Notes under the pieces: model-generated
What the model was told of the DNA's origin: nothing
What the model saw: the letters and a program-made list of their open reading frames with translations, nothing else
The model's database searches: none
Assembly (NCBI GenBank): GCA_045807725.1
Contig: JBJMGV010000036.1
Span: 62,001-126,000, forward strand
Direction of reading: 5' to 3'
Origin: DATENM01 sp045807725
GTDB taxonomy: Bacteria > Acidobacteriota > Blastocatellia > UBA7656
DNA length: 64,000 nt
Translations under genes and position numbers: made by a program
In this document: positions 25,010 to 36,883 of the stretch, in pieces
Numbering within the stretch: position 1 is the first letter of the stretch
Layout of the letters: each line of letters begins with the position of its first letter

Positions 25010-25348
25010 GTGCTTATTAAGTTAAACGGTGTATGTAACAGCCCGGTCCCGCTCTCTTAAACCGGCTGTATTTCGGCAGCTACGCGGTATTATACCCCTA
25101 TTAACTCCCAGCACAAGCGTCTGCGCGCATATAATGATGCGGCATTGAGCGCAATAGCATTTATTCTCAAGTACTAGTTCATCACAAATTTATTCGGCAT
25201 TCTCCGTTAAGGGCTTGAGCCGCATTAAAGGGTTCGGGCATTGTGTTGACAAAAACGGCGGGAGAGACCTATTCTAACTCCCGCTTTGCAGGTTCCTAAA
25301 AAGAATCAATCCGCTCACGCATGAACGAAGATAGGGAGGTTACCAAGA
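25010..25348. other. Divergent promoter region of regulator and TonB receptor
   Basis: 339 bp with no ORF. Toward the receptor it holds a promoter (25246-25275) and the ribosome binding site GGGAGGT. The rest is AT-rich relative to the neighbours. No clear operator palindrome was found, although a target of the divergent regulator would be expected here. Confidence 0.5.
25246..25275 (+). promoter_or_regulatory. Promoter of the TonB-dependent receptor gene
   Basis: TTGACA at 25246-25251 and TATTCT at 25270-25275 with an 18-bp spacer. The start would fall near 25282, about 67 nt upstream of the ATG at 25349. A strong GGGAGGT (about 25335-25341) precedes the ATG. Confidence 0.6.
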
Positions 25349-28300
25349 ATGAAGCTAGAGCATAAGCGAAGGCTTATCCGTCCGACCCTCCTCTTCATCA
25401 GCATGGTCATCTGCCTGGCCTTGGCCAGCGCGCAATCGGCACTCGCCCAGACGTCAACCAACGCGACCATCCGCGGCACCGTTAAGGACCCGCAAGGTGC
25501 GGTGGTGTCTGGCGCGACCGTGACGCTCTACAACGAGTCCACAAAAGCCGAGCGTAAGATAACGACCAATGATGACGGGGGGTACGTTTTTACGGCAGTA
25601 TCCCCTGACCGCTACACTATCCGTGTGGAAGGTCAGGGCTTCAAGACGACGCAGCAGACGAGCGTCGTGATCGCGCCAAGCGACACGCGCGGCGTTGACT
25701 TTACCCTAGAGGTCGGTACTCAGGGCGAAATCGTCAACGTTGTCGGCGGCGTCGAGCCGATCCAGACGGAGACCGGCGCGAAAGAGAATACGATCACTGC
25801 CAAGCAGATCGACAACCTGTCGGTGATCAGCCGCAGCGCGCTTGAGCTGCTGCGCATCCTGCCCGGCGTTGTTGCGCCCTTCCCTGATGCGCCCGGCCAG
25901 CAAGCGGTCGGCTTCAACAGCGGCGCTAACAGCAACAACCAGTATAACGTCAACGGCCTGCGCGGCGAGAACAACAACGTTAGCATCGACGGCGCGCGCG
26001 TCATTGACGTTGGTTCCAACAACGGCACCATCATCACCGCCAATGTCGATATGGTGCAGGAAGTCAAAGTGCAGAGCAGCAACTACGCTGCCGAGCATGG
26101 ATCGAGCGGCGTGCAAATTTCGACCACCACCAAAGGCGGCAGTCACGATTTTCACGGCACGCTCTACACCTATGTCCGTGACGCGGCGTTGAACGCCAAC
26201 GACCGCTCCAACTCGATCAACGGCGTCGCCAAGCCGGCGGAGAGCTACCGCTATCCGGGCGGCAACGTCGGCGGCCCGATCCTGCTGCCGTGGACGAAGT
26301 TCAATCGCAACCGCGACAAGCTGTTCTTCTTCTACGGCCTTGAGATTCAGCGGCAGCAAGTTGATCCGGGCGCGCGCTTCGACGTCGTTCCGACCGCCGA
26401 AGAGCGACGCGGCATCTTCCGCGCCGGCGCACCGGGCTTGGCCAACGGCGGCAACTTCGCCAGCCAGATCGATCCTATCGGTCAGGCGCTGATCAACCTT
26501 TACCCGCTGCCGAATTTCACCTGCCCGACGGGCTGCCGCAACAACTATGTTGCGACCGGCCTGCAACCGATCAACCGCAACCAGCAGAACCTGCGCGTTG
26601 ACTACAACATCTCGGATAACACCAAGCTGTTTGTGCGCTGGGCGCGTGAGTTTGAAAACAACGACTACTCGCGCGGTCTGTGGTGGAACCCGTCGGCCTA
26701 CGAGCTGCCTTCGCACGTTTTGGGCACGAACCTGGGCCGCTCGGTCGCCAGCAACCTGACGACGGTCATCAACCCGACGATGACCAACGAGTTCGTTTTC
26801 GCTATCAGCAAGCTGAAACTCGATAACGATTACGCAGACCCCAGCAAGGTGTCGCTCGACGCGTTGGGCATTCCGCAGTACAAGACGCCGTTTGGCCGCA
26901 ACAGCGATTACGCGCCGGTCGCGTTGATCACGAGCTGGTCGGGCCAGACCTCCGGTGACTTCTGGGAGCCGGGCGGATTGCCGCTGTTCGCGCACAATTC
27001 GAGCCTTTCGTTCGTTGACAACCTGTCGAAGATTTATGGAACCCACACCCTGAAGTTCGGCGGCCTCGTCGAACGCGCCAACAAGATTCAGAACTTCCAG
27101 TTGGAGCAGGAAGGGCGCTTTATCTATGCCCCGTGGGGCAATCGTTCGACCGGCAACGTCTTTGCCGACATTCTGACCGGCAGGCCGGCGCAACTGGTCG
27201 CTTCGACCGATGTGCCGACCGGCAACTTCCGCCTCTGGAACTATGAGTTCTATGCGCAGGATGGTTGGAAGGTGCGCCCGAACTTCACGCTGGAGTACGG
27301 CCTGCGCGTCGCCTTCTATCCGACCAACCGCGAGGTCAACGGCCTCGGCGTGCTCTTCGACCCGAACGCCTATGTTCGTGGTCAAGGCGTGCTGGTCAAT
27401 GGCGATCCGGCCAAGCCGAACGGGATTCTGCAAGCCAAGAATGGCCAGATTCCTCTAGGAGTGACGGATAACCCGGCCCCGCAGTTTGCGCCGCGTCTGA
27501 ACTTTGCCTGGGACATCAACGGCAAGGGCGACACGGTGATTCGCGGCGGCGCTGGCTTGTTCTACAACCGCGTGCAGGGTAACTATCAGTACTACTCGCT
27601 GCAACAGCCGCCGAACGCCTTTTCGGCGACCTTTGACGCGTACGCGTTCAACCTGGGCTACGGCCAGTTGCCGCAGATCAATCCCTTCACGTCGGTTGGC
27701 ACCATCGGCATACAGTCGGCGGATGTCAATTCGATCCAGATTCCGCGTATCGCCAATATGAGCTTATCGGTGGCGCATCGCTTCGCTGGATCGAACGTCC
27801 TCGAAGTCGCCTACGTCGGCACGGAAGGCCGACACCTGCCGAACAAGATCGAGAGCAACTACGTCCCGCTCGGCACGCTGTTGAGCGGCAGAGTCGGCAA
27901 CGCCAACCTGGCTAACCCGGTCGAGCGCGTCGCGGTCGCCGGTCAGGCCTCAGTGCTGTCGCAGTTCCGGCCCTTCCCGGCTTACAGCAGCATTCAGCTC
28001 TATCAATACAACGCAACGTCGAGCTATCACTCGTTGCAGGTGACGATGAGCCACCAGACGAGTAGTCGCTTCCAGTACTTCGCCAACTACACCTTCTCGA
28101 AGGCGCTGGGTACGAATGCGACGAACGAGACGGGCGACGTTCTTGACCCGATTGACACGCGCAACCGCAACTGGGGTGTCCTGCCCTACGACCGCACGCA
28201 CGTGTTCAATATGACCTACAACTATCTGGTGCCGGACGGCGCACGCGGTGGGCTTAACAACTGGTTCACCAGAGGCTTGCTCAACGGCTGGCAGATGTCG

Positions 28301-28906
28301 GGCATTACGACCTTCTCCAGCGGTGTGCCGATCAAGCTGCGCTTCTCCGGCGACATCTCTGCCGCCGGCATTGCCGCGGCGGCGGTTGGTTCGGACGCCT
28401 TCAGCAGCTCCGGCCCGACGACCGGCGCGATTGCGCCGATCCTGTTGCGCAGCCCGCAGGTGACGGGCGGCCTCAGCCTGGGCGAGCGGTTCATGGACAT
28501 CAACTCCGTCCAGATTCCCGGCTTCGGCGGCAGCGGCCCGTACGTCTCGCCGTTCTACCTCCGGTCGCCGCATCACTGGAATCACGATATGTCGTTCTTC
28601 AAGAACTTCAATATCAGTGAGCGCCAGAAGGTTCAGTTCCGCGCCGGGTTCTTCAACATCTTCAACCAGGCGTACCCGCGTTACATCCAGGGCGACTTCT
28701 CGAACAGCGATGTCAACGTCCGGTTGGATACGGTCTGTAATGTCCATCGCAATGGCGTGCCGAACGGTACAGGCGGCACGTCCGACAACATCTGCGACCC
28801 GACCGGCGGGTTCAGCTTCACTCAAGACACGATCAACAACTTTGGCCGCGTGACCAACAAGCACGGCCACCGCATCATCGAGCTGGCCTTGAAGTATTAC
28901 TTCTAA
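25349..28906 (+). CDS. Oar-like TonB-dependent receptor with carboxypeptidase-regulatory domain
   Basis: A 1185-residue outer-membrane protein. A signal peptide spans about 1-33. Residues 36-125 form a CarboxypepD_reg-like/Cna-B beta-sandwich (ATIRGTVKDPQGAVVSGATVTL). A plug follows, with NVNGLRGENNNVSIDGARV and TKGGSHDFHGTLYTYVRD. Then comes a long beta-barrel ending in an aromatic residue (ALKYYF), as required for BAM insertion. Acidobacteria carry many such Oar-type receptors; the substrate, perhaps an oligosaccharide or peptide, cannot be read. A strong promoter and ribosome binding site lie upstream and a clean terminator downstream, so it is a one-gene unit. Confidence 0.92.
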   Translation: MKLEHKRRLIRPTLLFISMVICLALASAQSALAQTSTNATIRGTVKDPQGAVVSGATVTLYNESTKAERKITTNDDGGYVFTAVSPDRYTIRVEGQGFKTTQQTSVVIAPSDTRGVDFTLEVGTQGEIVNVVGGVEPIQTETGAKENTITAKQIDNLSVISRSALELLRILPGVVAPFPDAPGQQAVGFNSGANSNNQYNVNGLRGENNNVSIDGARVIDVGSNNGTIITANVDMVQEVKVQSSNYAAEHGSSGVQISTTTKGGSHDFHGTLYTYVRDAALNANDRSNSINGVAKPAESYRYPGGNVGGPILLPWTKFNRNRDKLFFFYGLEIQRQQVDPGARFDVVPTAEERRGIFRAGAPGLANGGNFASQIDPIGQALINLYPLPNFTCPTGCRNNYVATGLQPINRNQQNLRVDYNISDNTKLFVRWAREFENNDYSRGLWWNPSAYELPSHVLGTNLGRSVASNLTTVINPTMTNEFVFAISKLKLDNDYADPSKVSLDALGIPQYKTPFGRNSDYAPVALITSWSGQTSGDFWEPGGLPLFAHNSSLSFVDNLSKIYGTHTLKFGGLVERANKIQNFQLEQEGRFIYAPWGNRSTGNVFADILTGRPAQLVASTDVPTGNFRLWNYEFYAQDGWKVRPNFTLEYGLRVAFYPTNREVNGLGVLFDPNAYVRGQGVLVNGDPAKPNGILQAKNGQIPLGVTDNPAPQFAPRLNFAWDINGKGDTVIRGGAGLFYNRVQGNYQYYSLQQPPNAFSATFDAYAFNLGYGQLPQINPFTSVGTIGIQSADVNSIQIPRIANMSLSVAHRFAGSNVLEVAYVGTEGRHLPNKIESNYVPLGTLLSGRVGNANLANPVERVAVAGQASVLSQFRPFPAYSSIQLYQYNATSSYHSLQVTMSHQTSSRFQYFANYTFSKALGTNATNETGDVLDPIDTRNRNWGVLPYDRTHVFNMTYNYLVPDGARGGLNNWFTRGLLNGWQMSGITTFSSGVPIKLRFSGDISAAGIAAAAVGSDAFSSSGPTTGAIAPILLRSPQVTGGLSLGERFMDINSVQIPGFGGSGPYVSPFYLRSPHHWNHDMSFFKNFNISERQKVQFRAGFFNIFNQAYPRYIQGDFSNSDVNVRLDTVCNVHRNGVPNGTGGTSDNICDPTGGFSFTQDTINNFGRVTNKHGHRIIELALKYYF

Positions 28907-28935
28907 GACCAGGCACTCGGTTGATCGTTTAACCG

Positions 28936-28975
28936 GCGGCGCGGGGAGTGTGATGCTTCCCGCGCCGCTTTTTTT
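28936..28975 (+). terminator. Intrinsic terminator of the TonB receptor gene
   Basis: GCGGCGCGGG (28936-28945) pairs perfectly with CCCGCGCCGC (28959-28968) over 10 bp and is followed by TTTTTTT (28969-28975). It starts 29 bp after the stop codon. Confidence 0.9.
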
Positions 28976-29094
28976 CTACGCCGAGGCCGCGCGCCGGATT
29001 GAATAATGACGCGGCGCGGCTACAATGTAGACAACGGACGGACAAGCCATCGTGAAGCTCTGACCAATGGTGTGACGCACAGGAGGGGCGGCGG

Positions 29095-30111
29095 ATGAAT
29101 AGACGAATCACCTTGCCTTATGCTCTGGCGATCTTGATCGCGCTGGCGGCAGCCGCCGCCGCTCAAGACTTGCCATCGAATACCCGGCTGCCGGGCCGGG
29201 ACGCGAACAACGCGTCGATCAGCGGGCGCGTGATGCTGCCTTCAGGGATGACCAGCGCCGCGCACCTAAAGATCGTCCTGAACACGCCGCAAGCGCCGCT
29301 GACGACGCTCTACTCGGACAAGAACGGCGAATTTCATTTCGATGATCTGCCCTCAGGCACCTATACTCTGCTAGTCACCGCCGACGAAGCGCAGTACGAA
29401 CCCCTTTCGCAACTGATCAGGCTCAAGCCCGGCGAGCCGATGTACATCGTGCTGTCGCTGAAGAGCAAGCTCGGCACGCCAGCCGTAGCGACGCGCGAAA
29501 GGGTCGTGTCGGTGGCCGAAGACGAGCGGATGGTTCCGGCCTCGGCCCGCCATGCCTTGGAGCAGGCCGACAAGCTGATTGACAAGGGCGATGTAGACGC
29601 GGCCATCGTTCAACTCAATAAAGCCCTCGCCCTCTATCCCGACTACATCAGAGCGCGCAACCGGCTCGGCGTGCAGTACCTGAAGCGCCGACGCTTGCCG
29701 GAGGCCGCCGAGCAGTTCAAGGTCATCCTCGACAAGAACCCGAAATACTTCGACGCGCGATTGAATTTCGGCATCGTGCTTTACGAGCAACGTCATCTGA
29801 CGGAGGCCGCCGACGAGTTGAGCCGGGCCGTGTCGCTCGACAGTTCAAGCGCGGCGGCGCACCTGTTCTGGGGAATCGTCACGCTTGAGTTGAACGACCT
29901 GATCGTGGCGGAGAGAGAATTGGTGAAGGCGTTGTTGCTGGGCGGCGAGCGTTATTCAAACGCGCATTACTATTTCGCCCACGTCTACTTGAAGACCGGG
30001 CGGCGCGAAGAGGCGGCGCGCGAGTTCACGCTCTTCCTGAAGACCGCGCCGCCCGGCGAGATGGCCGCGCAGGCTCGCGCCCTCCTGCAACAACTCACCG
30101 CGAAGAACTGA
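29095..30111 (+). CDS. Secreted carboxypeptidase-regulatory-like / TPR protein
   Basis: A 338-residue exported protein. Residues 1-23 are a signal peptide (LPYALAILIALAAAAAAQD). Residues 40-125 form a beta-sandwich like the carboxypeptidase regulatory domain (ISGRVMLPSGM..FHFDDLPSGTYTLLVTAD). Residues 155-330 are about five TPRs (ALEQADKLIDKGDVDAAIVQLNKAL and onward). GGAGGGG precedes the ATG. It probably acts as a periplasmic scaffold. It begins a block of secreted TPR, VWFA and FG-GAP genes and is convergent with the VWFA gene. Confidence 0.82.
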   Translation: MNRRITLPYALAILIALAAAAAAQDLPSNTRLPGRDANNASISGRVMLPSGMTSAAHLKIVLNTPQAPLTTLYSDKNGEFHFDDLPSGTYTLLVTADEAQYEPLSQLIRLKPGEPMYIVLSLKSKLGTPAVATRERVVSVAEDERMVPASARHALEQADKLIDKGDVDAAIVQLNKALALYPDYIRARNRLGVQYLKRRRLPEAAEQFKVILDKNPKYFDARLNFGIVLYEQRHLTEAADELSRAVSLDSSSAAAHLFWGIVTLELNDLIVAERELVKALLLGGERYSNAHYYFAHVYLKTGRREEAAREFTLFLKTAPPGEMAAQARALLQQLTAKN

Positions 30112-30139
30112 CCATCCCGCCTTTAGAGCGCACAGGAGA

Positions 30140-32350
30140 TTAAGGCGCGACCGTGAAGGCCGTGCTGCGGGTCGCGGTCGCCGCCCCGTCGCTCACGTTG
30201 ACTTTCAATTCATAAGCGCCCGGCGCGAAGCTGTCGAGCGGGATGGCGCTGGCGAATTGAATGAGGCCGGAGGGGTCGGGCGCGGGCAACTGCGCTTTGA
30301 TGTTGGCCAGGTGTTGACCGGCTTTCAATACTTCAATGGTCATACGCGGCGCAGCCTTTTTTCCCGCCGGCAGGTAGATGTTGAAGAAGAAGGGAAGCTG
30401 CTTCATCGCCGCCTTGCCCAGCGGCTCGCCGAGGTTCGGATAGATCAACAGCTCGCCATAGTGGAACGGGTTGGCCTGCTTCTGCTCTTCCGGCGAGAGG
30501 CGATCAGCGCGCTTCAGAATAATCAGGCTGCTCAAACGCAACCCCGAATCGTCGGCGGGCGGCACGTCGAACGAGTCGCTGCGCACGCTCACCTTGCCGC
30601 TCGGCGCGTCATATGCCGCAAGGTCTACTTCGTAGTGGCCCGGCAGCAGACGCTCCTCTTTGTAGAAGAGGATGTCGCCGCGCTTTGCCGCCTCCATCTG
30701 CTCGATTGGCCCATTGAGCGTGTAGTGCTTACTCAGCTTGGCGACGACCTGCCGCGCCTCGTTGCGGATGAGCGCGACAATCGTGTAATCGCTCGTGAAG
30801 GTTTTCTTATCGGCGCTCGGCGTGTAGGTGAAGACGTTGGCCGGCGCTTCGGCGAGCAAAGTCGTCAGTCCCGTGCGCTGCGTCTCTGGAAAGTTGAAGG
30901 CGCGCGAGTGCAGCGGGAAAGCGTCGGCCCGCGTTGCGTGATACATAGCCGCGATGGCCGGCGATTCATATTCGAGCACGGGTGATGAGCCTGTCGGTGG
31001 CAGGGCGAAGTAACCTTTGCGAGTCTGCGGCTCCAGCCCGCCGCGCCCTATCTTGACGCTGATCTGCCGGAAGCGGCCATCGAGGGTGGGATTCTTCGAC
31101 ACGTACGTCATTTCGTAATGCAAGCGCAGGTCTTCGTCGATGCGGCGCAGGCCCGCGGCCAGGTCGTTGGTGTCGGCGATCATAAAACCGCCGGTGCTGG
31201 CGGCCAGCTCGCCCAGCCCGCTCTGCGGGTTGAGCTTGAGCAGGTCTTCGCCGCGCTCTAAAGTCATCGTCATCGGACGGCCCGAACGGTCTTCGCGCCC
31301 GCTGGCCTGCTGCCGCGCGCGGGCTTCGCCCATCGCCTTGATCTCGCGCGCCGCCTCGGCATTGCCGCTTTCAGTGCGCAAGCCGCCGGCCTCGACCGTG
31401 TAGACGCTGACGTTGGCGCGGGTCGCGGCATGGATGACCGCAGCGAAGCGGACCTTAACATCGGGCGGCAGCGCGAGTCCTTCGGAAAAGAACACGACGG
31501 CTTTGCGGCCCGGCACGCCCTGCATCGAGTTGATGATTGCAAGCAAACTGTTGATCTGCGATTGTCCCGTCTGTTGGCGCTCCAGCGACTCGAAGGTTTG
31601 TAGCTCGCGCGCCTGCATAGTCGCCAGCGCCGCGTCCGCCGCCGCCGCGCCAGCCGAACTGCCCGCCGCGCTGCCGTTGCTGCCCGGCCCGGTCGCCATA
31701 TTACCGATGGCGCTGGCCGACGCCTCCGTGAGATTAGCGCCGCGCTCTTCCAGCGTGCGGCGCTCGGCGGATTTCGTTTCGATACCAGAGACGGCCAGAC
31801 CGGTGGCGCGGTCAACGGCTTGCCTGAGAAGCTGCGAATCGTTGGTATACTGCTGCACGACGCGCAAGGACTGATCGATGACGCAGACAGAGACTTGATC
31901 GTCCGGTTGCAGGCTTTCGTTGATGAAGCTCAACGCCGCTTTCTGGGCGAGGTTGCGGCCATTGGCCGACAGGTGATCGAAAGCCATCGCCACCAAGCTG
32001 ATGTTTGAAAACGGCTCGCGCGGCGTCGCCGGAGGCGGCGCGGGCGCAGTTGGCGTTGGCTTCGCGCCGGTTTTGGTTTCAGTCGCCGATTCGCGCGAGA
32101 CCAGCCGGAACGAGGCAACCTCCTGGCGTACGCCGTCTTCATAAACTTCAAAGTCCGATGGTTTCAGGTCTTTGACCGAGTGGCCCTTCTTATCGCGCAC
32201 GACAACGTCGAGGACGACTTCGTTGGCGCGCAGCACGACGTTCTCATCTTTATTCTGTTTATCCTGCGGCGACTGCGCGCGCAGTTGCGCGGGCGAGATG
32301 ACACAAGAAAGAACGGCAGCCACGAGCAGCAGAGCGATGCGAGACTTCAT
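30140..32350 (-). CDS. VWFA-related acidobacterial secreted protein
   Basis: A 736-residue exported protein counted from the ATG at 32350, which gives the signal peptide MKSRIALLLVAAVLSCVIS; the frame is open to 32389 but that start is less likely. The N-terminal VLDVVVRDKKGHSVKDLKPSDFEVYEDG segment and the central von Willebrand A-like domain (LVAMAFDHLS; KAVVFFSEGLALP) match the VWFA-related family abundant in Acidobacteria. The MIDAS Asp-x-Ser motif is degenerate: FDHLS instead of DxSxS. The C-terminal 250 residues are beta-rich. A role in surface adhesion or complex assembly is inferred only. It is divergent from the TPR gene at 32549. Confidence 0.85.
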   Translation of the reverse strand: MKSRIALLLVAAVLSCVISPAQLRAQSPQDKQNKDENVVLRANEVVLDVVVRDKKGHSVKDLKPSDFEVYEDGVRQEVASFRLVSRESATETKTGAKPTPTAPAPPPATPREPFSNISLVAMAFDHLSANGRNLAQKAALSFINESLQPDDQVSVCVIDQSLRVVQQYTNDSQLLRQAVDRATGLAVSGIETKSAERRTLEERGANLTEASASAIGNMATGPGSNGSAAGSSAGAAAADAALATMQARELQTFESLERQQTGQSQINSLLAIINSMQGVPGRKAVVFFSEGLALPPDVKVRFAAVIHAATRANVSVYTVEAGGLRTESGNAEAAREIKAMGEARARQQASGREDRSGRPMTMTLERGEDLLKLNPQSGLGELAASTGGFMIADTNDLAAGLRRIDEDLRLHYEMTYVSKNPTLDGRFRQISVKIGRGGLEPQTRKGYFALPPTGSSPVLEYESPAIAAMYHATRADAFPLHSRAFNFPETQRTGLTTLLAEAPANVFTYTPSADKKTFTSDYTIVALIRNEARQVVAKLSKHYTLNGPIEQMEAAKRGDILFYKEERLLPGHYEVDLAAYDAPSGKVSVRSDSFDVPPADDSGLRLSSLIILKRADRLSPEEQKQANPFHYGELLIYPNLGEPLGKAAMKQLPFFFNIYLPAGKKAAPRMTIEVLKAGQHLANIKAQLPAPDPSGLIQFASAIPLDSFAPGAYELKVNVSDGAATATRSTAFTVAP

Positions 32351-32548
32351 CAACGATACCTCACTTGTTTTTTGATGCGCTGGAGACAATTAATTGCCGG
32401 ATGCAATAAGCCTGAAAGCGACTCCGTTATTCTAATTCATCAGGGCAGTCGATGTCATTATCGCGGCGTCTTTATGGCTTGCCCGCGCTCTTTGAAGCAC
32501 GGTATATTTTTTGTGCCTTCATCGAATAGTGAATGCAGGTCTCGCACT

Positions 32549-33754
32549 ATGAGCAAGCAGACAATCAAATCATACATTCTTGCGGGCCTTCTCCTGCTGT
32601 GCGTCGCTACAGTCGCCGCCGCGCAGTCGAACGACGCCGAGCGGTTGTATGCCAACGCCGTGCGCCTGCATCAAGCCGGCGACATCGAAAACGCCATCCG
32701 CGAATACAAAGCCTTTCTCGTCTTGTACCCGAACGTCATCGAGGCGCGCTCGAACCTCGGCGCGGCTTACGCGCGGCTGGGCCGCTACGAAGAAGCCATC
32801 GAGCAGTACCGGCAGGCGTTGACGCTCAAGCCCGGCAACCCTCAGATACATTTCAACCTGGCGCTCGCTTATTACAAGGCCGCGCTCTACTCCGAAGCCG
32901 CCGCCGAATTCACCAAAATTCGCGCCGCCGACCCCTCGAATAAGAACGCGCTGCTGCTGTTGGCCGATTGTCATTTGCAGATGGGCGAAACCAATAAAGT
33001 CATCGAACTGCTTGCGCCGCTTGCGACCGACACGTCTGCTGACCTGACGGTCGCTTACATTCTCGGCACGGCTTACATACAAGAGAAGCAGACCGAGAAA
33101 GGGCAGGTGTTGATTGACCGCATACTGCGCAATGGCGAGTCCGCCGAAGCCCGCCTGATGATGGGTTCAGCGCAGTTGATGATTCACGATTATCCGGGCG
33201 CGGTCAAAGAGTTCGAGCGCGCCATCGCTCTCAACCCAAAGTTGCCGACGGCGCATTCGCTTTACGGGCAAGCCTTGCTCAGCAGCGGCAACCGCGACGC
33301 GGCGATGAAGTCGTTACAGGCCGAGTTGGAGATTAACCCGAATGATTTCCGGGCCAACCTCTACATCGGCATGCTGTTGAACGAAGATCAGAAGTACGCC
33401 GAGGCGCTCAAGTATATGGAGAAGGCATTGAGCGTGCGGCCCCGCGAGCTGAACGTCAGTTATTACATTGCCACGATCTATACCGCGCTCGGCAAGACGG
33501 TCGAGGCGCAGCGCCTGCTCGAAGAGATCGTCAAGCAGGCTCCCGATTTTGTCGAAGCGCACGTCAAGCTGGCGACGGTCTATTACCGGCTCAAGCGCAA
33601 AGAGGACGGCGACCGCGAGCGCGCCATCATTCTCAAGCTCAATGCCGAGCGGCAAGAGAAAGCGCCGGGCGCGAAAGACGGCTTAGGGCCGGCTTATCGC
33701 GGCGAGCAGCCCGACGCGCCGGTCAAAAAACCGGACGCCCCTCCGCAGCAGTGA
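32549..33754 (+). CDS. Secreted TPR protein
   Basis: A 401-residue exported TPR protein. The ATG at 32549 gives a clear signal peptide (MSKQTIKSYILAGLLLLCVATVAAAQS); the open frame to 32180 overlaps the VWFA gene and is not used. From residue 30 to about 365 there are some ten tandem 34-residue TPRs, for example NAIREYKAFLVLYPN and EEAIEQYRQALTLKPG. The C-terminal tail is Pro/Lys-rich and low in complexity. The next gene begins with GTG overlapping its TGA, so the two are translationally coupled. Confidence 0.85.
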   Translation: MSKQTIKSYILAGLLLLCVATVAAAQSNDAERLYANAVRLHQAGDIENAIREYKAFLVLYPNVIEARSNLGAAYARLGRYEEAIEQYRQALTLKPGNPQIHFNLALAYYKAALYSEAAAEFTKIRAADPSNKNALLLLADCHLQMGETNKVIELLAPLATDTSADLTVAYILGTAYIQEKQTEKGQVLIDRILRNGESAEARLMMGSAQLMIHDYPGAVKEFERAIALNPKLPTAHSLYGQALLSSGNRDAAMKSLQAELEINPNDFRANLYIGMLLNEDQKYAEALKYMEKALSVRPRELNVSYYIATIYTALGKTVEAQRLLEEIVKQAPDFVEAHVKLATVYYRLKRKEDGDRERAIILKLNAERQEKAPGAKDGLGPAYRGEQPDAPVKKPDAPPQQ

Positions 33755-34998
33755 AGGTATTCATCATGGCAGCGACGGTTGCACGCACAACGCTGATATT
33801 CATTCTTCTGGTCGGCCTCGCCGCGCCGGCTTTGGCGCAGCGCCGCACGCCGGCGCAAAAGAAACGGCCCGTGCCGCAAGCCGCGCCGACCACGCAGCAG
33901 AAGGCCGCGTTCGATAAGTTATCCGGGCAAGCCGACGAGGCGCGCGAAGCGGGCCGCCTCGAAGACGCCATACGACTTTACAATCAGGCGCTGCAACTGA
34001 ACCCGAAATGGATGGAAGGCTGGTGGTATCTCGGCTCGATCTTCTATGACCGCGACCGCTACACAGAGGCGAGCGAGGCGTTGAAGATTCTGCTCAGCCT
34101 CAAGCGCGAGAACGGCCTGGCGTGGACGCTGCTCGGGTTGTGCGAGTTTCAGTTACGCAACTATAAAGAGGCGCTTGCTGACCTGCTTTATGGCAAGCAG
34201 CTCGGCGTTGGCGACAACAAAGCCTTCATCAACGTGGCGCGCTATCACGGCTCGCTGCTGCTGAATCGCAATGGCCAGTTCGAGATGGCCTTTGAAGAGA
34301 TGCGCCCGTTTGCGCGCGAAGGCAACGAGAGCCTGACCGTGATCGAAGCGTTCGGCATCAACGTCCTGCGTATGCCGTTGCTGCCATCCGAGCTGCCGCC
34401 TGATAAACGCGAGCTGGTTCTGCTGGCCGGTCGCGCCGGCTGGCATCAAGCGGCGCGACATCCGCAAGAGGCCGACCGCGCTTTCAAAGAATTGCTGTCG
34501 CGTTACCCGGACGCGCCGAACGCCAACTACGCTTACGGCGTCTTTCAGTTGATAGATACGCCCGATGCCGCGCTCGAATCGTTCCGCCGCGAATTGCAGA
34601 TCAAGCCCGACAACGTGCCGGCGATGTTGCAGGTCGCTTTTGAATACATCAAGCGCAACGATTACGAGCAAGCCTTGCCGTTCGCGCAGAAGGCCGTCGA
34701 GCGCGCGCCCGATTTCTTCGTCACCCACAACGCGCTGGGCCGCGTGTTGCTGGAAGTGGGCAAGGTTCAGGAAGCCATCAAAGAATTAGAGACCGGCGTC
34801 AGGCAAGCGCCCGACAGCCCTGAGATGCGTTTCGCGCTGGCCCGCGCTTATGCCAAAGCCGGGCGACGCGAAGACGCGCGGCGCGAGCGCGAGTTGTTCT
34901 TGCAACTCGACAAACAGATGCGCGAGCAGCGCGAAGGGACGCAATCAATCGGCGGCGTTGACAACAAGCCTGCGGACAAACAACCGCCGTTGCGATAA
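33751..34998 (+). CDS. Secreted TPR protein, coupled to upstream TPR gene
   Basis: A 415-residue exported TPR protein. The start is a GTG at 33751 whose GTGA overlaps the previous stop codon; an internal ATG at 33766 is the alternative, and both keep the signal peptide (LIFILLVGLAAPALAQ). About eight TPRs fill residues 45-390 (EDAIRLYNQALQLNPKW; DYEQALPFAQKAVERAPD). Some mid-protein repeats are diverged. With its coupled neighbour it likely forms a periplasmic scaffold. A CRTAC1-type gene follows 72 bp later, so three genes probably form an operon. Confidence 0.85.
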   Translation: MKVFIMAATVARTTLIFILLVGLAAPALAQRRTPAQKKRPVPQAAPTTQQKAAFDKLSGQADEAREAGRLEDAIRLYNQALQLNPKWMEGWWYLGSIFYDRDRYTEASEALKILLSLKRENGLAWTLLGLCEFQLRNYKEALADLLYGKQLGVGDNKAFINVARYHGSLLLNRNGQFEMAFEEMRPFAREGNESLTVIEAFGINVLRMPLLPSELPPDKRELVLLAGRAGWHQAARHPQEADRAFKELLSRYPDAPNANYAYGVFQLIDTPDAALESFRRELQIKPDNVPAMLQVAFEYIKRNDYEQALPFAQKAVERAPDFFVTHNALGRVLLEVGKVQEAIKELETGVRQAPDSPEMRFALARAYAKAGRREDARRERELFLQLDKQMREQREGTQSIGGVDNKPADKQPPLR

Positions 34999-35070
34999 AG
35001 CCGATTGCCCCGCGTCGGCACACGTTCACCCTCTGGATTAGCAAGCTGGCCATCACTGACCCAACGTTGT

Positions 35071-36804
<1,734 letters not shown>

Positions 36805-36810
<6 letters not shown>

Positions 36811-36873
36811 GCGGCGAATGCGAATGAAATAAGCGGCGAATGTGAATGAAATAAGTGGCAAGCGCGAAATCGA
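36805..36873. repeat. 22-bp direct repeats at the CRTAC1-like gene stop
   Basis: Three units of about 22 bp (GAAATAAGCGGCGAATG(C/T)GAAT, the last diverged). The first unit contains the TAA stop codon (36808-36810) of the upstream gene. This parallels the heptamer arrays at other gene ends. Confidence 0.65.
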
Positions 36874-36883
36874 TATTGATCCC

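Noticed and set aside
32180..32548. N-terminal extension of the TPR protein
   Set aside because: It overlaps the VWFA gene in antisense, and the signal peptide begins at 32549.
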